NCBI GenBank assembly: GCA_938015605.1
Contig: CALLPO010000005.1
Span: forward strand, 1-9,921
Length of the DNA stretch: 9,921 nt
Origin: an uncultured Candidatus Altimarinota bacterium
Lineage (GTDB): Bacteria > Patescibacteriota > Gracilibacteria > BD1-5 > UBA6164
Reading direction: 5' to 3'
Shown: positions 7,646 through 9,921 of the stretch, piece after piece
How positions within the stretch are numbered: position 1 is the stretch's first letter
Layout: the number at the start of each line of letters is the position of its first letter
Translations under genes and position numbers: made by a program
Notes under the pieces: model-generated
The model's database searches: none
Told to the model about the DNA's origin: nothing
The model's input: only the letters and a program-made list of their open reading frames with translations

Positions 7646-9533
7646 ATCTTACTAATAGTTTATCATCACTTACTTCAAAACTCATTTTGTATATTCATGA
7701 TGTATTAAGAATCATTAGTTCTCAATCATGTTTGATGTAGAAATCTATAATTTTAAATTTACTACCTTCCACTTGACCAACATATGTTAGACTTTTAGTG
7801 TCTTGGTATCTTCTTGAATTAGGTTTAAATACGTAAATTTTATTATCTAAAAGCATGTATACATAGTTTAAATCCTGTCTTGTTTTTATTTTTAGAGGAG
7901 CATCAGGATCAGTTCTTTTGTAATTTTCAGGTAATTTATTTAGTACTAGACTTTCTAATCTATAAGTTGGACTAGAGAAAAATTTTACGAAAGTTAAATC
8001 TTTTTTTAGAATATAGAAACCTCAATCAATTGCTATATCAATCATGCTTCCAATAGCAGTTTGGTCATCTTTTTTAAGATAAGGGATTCATTTGTTAAAA
8101 TTATTTCAAGATTTTTGGTGCTTATATATTTGGTTTTCTTCTTTAGAAATTAAGTAGATATTTGAGGCATATGATGCTATCATATTTGATTTTTCCCATG
8201 TGTCTTGACCAATAACATCAGAGAATTTGAAATTTCAGTTATTTGAAAATACAACCACTTTTCATTTTTGAGTAATTAGGGCAATATTTGTTTGTAAATT
8301 AGTTGCATCAATAAACTTATCATCTCACAGAGAATCAAATACATGCTTCTTTGTTTCTTTTCCTTCAATAATTGGACCTGATATTGATTTTTCTCAAATT
8401 ACATACATTTTATTATTAACTCCTACAACTTTTACTGTTTTGTCTCAAGATAGAGAGAAAACCTTTTTTGATTCATCTTCTTCAAATGATTCAATACCAT
8501 TAAATGATTTTTTTAGTTGAGCAGTAGTTTCTTTTATCTTTATAATATCTTCTAAAAATAAACCTTCTTCTTCTAGTTTTCAAACAAGCTCATCAGTTTT
8601 TGATATATTGAGTTCAAAGATATCTTTATTAGATGTACTTTCACTTGCCTTTCTTAAAGATGTTTTTGCATCATCAAGATACTGTTGATAAATTTCTGTA
8701 TTTTGGGTAGCAGTATTTGTTTGAACAGTTTTTCAGATAATAACATACAATAGTACAATTGCTATTATAATTCACAGAGCAAAAAGGATCGTTTTTAATA
8801 ATTTTGATTTGTCTCACATTCTTTCCTTTGTAATCATTCCTAAAGCGATAACCCTTTTTACAAAAGTAGTATCAAGTATTTTATACCCAAATGCTTTTGC
8901 CGTAAGTAGGTGATTATTTGACTTAATTTCTTCTTCTCATTTATAATTGAATGAAACTATTGAAAGATTTTTTTCAGAGAGTTCTTCTTCTAATATTGAA
9001 TTTATTGAATCATTAAACTTAGTGATTTTTTTACTATGAGAATCTATAAAATCACTCTCAGATAAAAAATTCATAAGCCTTTTTGTAGACATTGTAATAA
9101 TATCTTTATCCTCAAGTTCTCCATTAGAAATAAAACTGAATTCAGATTTTTTATCTTTTGGGTCTGTAATTTCAACTACACTATTTTTCTTTACTAAATA
9201 ACAAGAAGATTTTCCAATATTTGAGAATAGGAAATCTTTTTCATTAAGCACTCAAATTACCATATGAATTTTTGCATCATCTAATGCTTTGTTAGTTGCT
9301 TTTAAAGCAGCATTTACGTGTTCAAGAGAGTGTGAAAAATCTTTATAGGTATTGTTCTTTGAAATTCTATCAATTGAACAATCAAGTATTTTATTTAGAA
9401 GGTAATCTAAAATACTTGAGTCTTTTGACGCTCATGAAATAAACAAATCTAGACCTTCTCAAAGGTTTATTACTTTTGAAATTGTCTTTGTCTTTCCGTA
9501 TTCATTTTTTGTGATTGAGTTTGTTTCAAACAT
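7644..9533 (-). CDS. Membrane protein with degenerate PP2C-like domain and probable beta-propeller
   Basis: 629 aa with about 18 TGA-Gly codons. Residues ~25-235 look like the PP2C/SpoIIE phosphatase fold: a SLEHVNAALKATN helix, then VIGVLNEKDFLFSNIGKSS at the place of the canonical NxGDSR strand, then DIITMSTKRLMNFL at the place of DxxLLxTDGL. The metal-binding Asp residues are missing (K108 for the Asp of GD; K151-R152 for DG), so catalysis is unlikely. One transmembrane helix spans ~245-264 (LLKTILFALGIIIAIVLLYV). A helical, charged linker (~270-345) follows. Then comes a series of short beta-rich units (VKVVGVNNKMYVIGEKS, IALITQKGKVVVFSN, NIYLISKEENQIYKH, NYVYMLLDNKIYVFK) that suggests a propeller outside the membrane. 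I recall similar layouts in other CPR genomes, but this is unchecked. A role in sensing or scaffolding is inference. The start at 9533 gives the full domain; no convincing promoter was found. Confidence 0.75.
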
Positions 9534-9700
9534 ATGTTTACATGTATCTTAGAAATGTATATGAAGATGTTATAAATATCTTAGGCAAAAGTATAGTAGT
9601 TTTTTTTATAAATAAAAGACAAATTTGGAGAAAATTTTTTTAGACTATTAGAGAAAAAACACTATACTATGATAATAATATTTCCTTTATCACTTTAAAA
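9534..9700. other. Divergent intergenic region
   Basis: 167 bases separate two outward-facing genes. It contains a direct repeat TATCTTAG at 9545-9552 and 9577-9584 (32 bases apart) and a short inverted pair AAGAT/ATCTT at 9564-9568 and 9578-9582, both near the start of the minus-strand gene. A weak TATAAC -10 candidate for that gene lies at 9574-9569 on the minus strand, without a matching -35. No RNA gene or small coding frame is apparent. Confidence 0.4.
9639..9668 (+). promoter_or_regulatory. Weak predicted promoter of the SanA/YdcF-like gene
   Basis: TTTAGA (9639-9644) and TATACT (9663-9668) are 18 bases apart. The -35 match is only four of six. The predicted leader is about 26 bases to the GTG at 9701, similar to the other leaders in the window. 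Confidence 0.3.
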
Positions 9701-9921
9701 GTGAAACTATATTTGAAACGTATTTTACAATTCTTACTCCCCATTACAGCACTTTTATTATTTGCTATCTTGCTGATTAACTATTGGGTTCTTTCATTTT
9801 CAAAAGAAAATATGAGTTCTACAACAAAGTGAGTCCCAGATGTAGAGGTTGGTCTTGTTTTTTGAGCAAGTGTAAAAAGAAACTTAGAGCCATCAGATAT
9901 TTTGAAAGATAGATTAGAAGT
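9701..9921 (+). CDS. SanA/YdcF (DUF218) family membrane protein, 3' end outside window
   Basis: Only the first 73 codons are present. A basic N-terminus (KLYLKR) precedes a transmembrane helix at about residues 8-32 (LQFLLPITALLLFAILLINYW). After a short linker comes VGLVFGASVKRNLEPSDILKDRLE, which matches the opening of the DUF218 domain, usually vVLGAgvxxdgxPSxxLxxRL. SanA in E. coli affects envelope barrier function and vancomycin exclusion, and ElyC affects peptidoglycan assembly; the exact role here is unknown. Two TGA-Gly codons occur, one in the conserved FGAS. The start is GTG 9701, because the frame has a TAG at 9641 and no ATG between that stop and 9812, which would delete the membrane helix. 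Confidence 0.8.

Noticed and set aside
3..9921. Widespread gene decay: many frames broken by TGA
   Set aside because: The breaks are always TGA, never TAA or TAG, and fall at conserved glycines in the same frame. Recoding explains all of them, so none of these genes is a pseudogene.
3..9921. Mycoplasma-type code (TGA = Trp)
   Set aside because: TGA aligns with conserved Gly, while conserved Trp (for example in the M3 YMWAE and YebC VDWMF segments) is TGG.

Overview
The window is AT-rich, fully coding bacterial DNA that only makes sense if TGA is read as glycine (translation table 25). With TGA as stop, every gene here breaks into short fragments. With TGA as Gly, the window resolves into seven uninterrupted genes plus one gene cut, or possibly cut, at the left edge and one cut at the right edge. 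Several TGA codons sit at near-invariant glycines: the EGYMD and FDGD motifs of primase, the GGxxG motif of RlmH, and the GY motif of the M3 peptidase. Conserved tryptophans use TGG, so TGA is not Trp. This code is known from Absconditabacteria (SR1) and Gracilibacteria (BD1-5) in the Patescibacteria/CPR. I cannot choose between the two from this window. By hand I count roughly 100 in-frame TGA codons. All eight visible stops are TAA, and no start has a Shine-Dalgarno sequence.

Left block (3-4522, plus strand, gaps of 3 to 10 bases, probably one operon): a HExxH-type protein resembling the 2-oxoglutarate-dependent peptide beta-hydroxylases; rlmH, the 23S rRNA pseudouridine-1915 methyltransferase; a membrane-anchored protein I do not recognise; and a complete M3-family zinc oligopeptidase. 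A short palindromic terminator follows. It is shared with dnaG (primase), which arrives from the other side.

Middle block: dnaG (minus) and a yebC/pmpR-type gene (plus) are divergent. They appear to be fired by two back-to-back promoters whose -35 boxes overlap. yebC converges on a small unknown soluble protein gene (minus), and both stop at a 38-bp perfect palindrome.

Right block: a 629-residue membrane protein (minus) has an N-terminal PP2C-like fold that seems to have lost its catalytic aspartates, one transmembrane helix, and a probable beta-propeller outside. Divergent from it is the start of a SanA/YdcF (DUF218) membrane protein, cut by the window edge.

There is no rRNA, tRNA, CRISPR array, insertion sequence or other mobile element that I can see. 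No gene-free stretch exceeds 170 bases. Most of the content is housekeeping. The less ordinary parts are the HExxH hydroxylase-like gene, the unknown membrane protein beside it, the pseudophosphatase-propeller protein, and the compact, stop-embedding bidirectional terminators.
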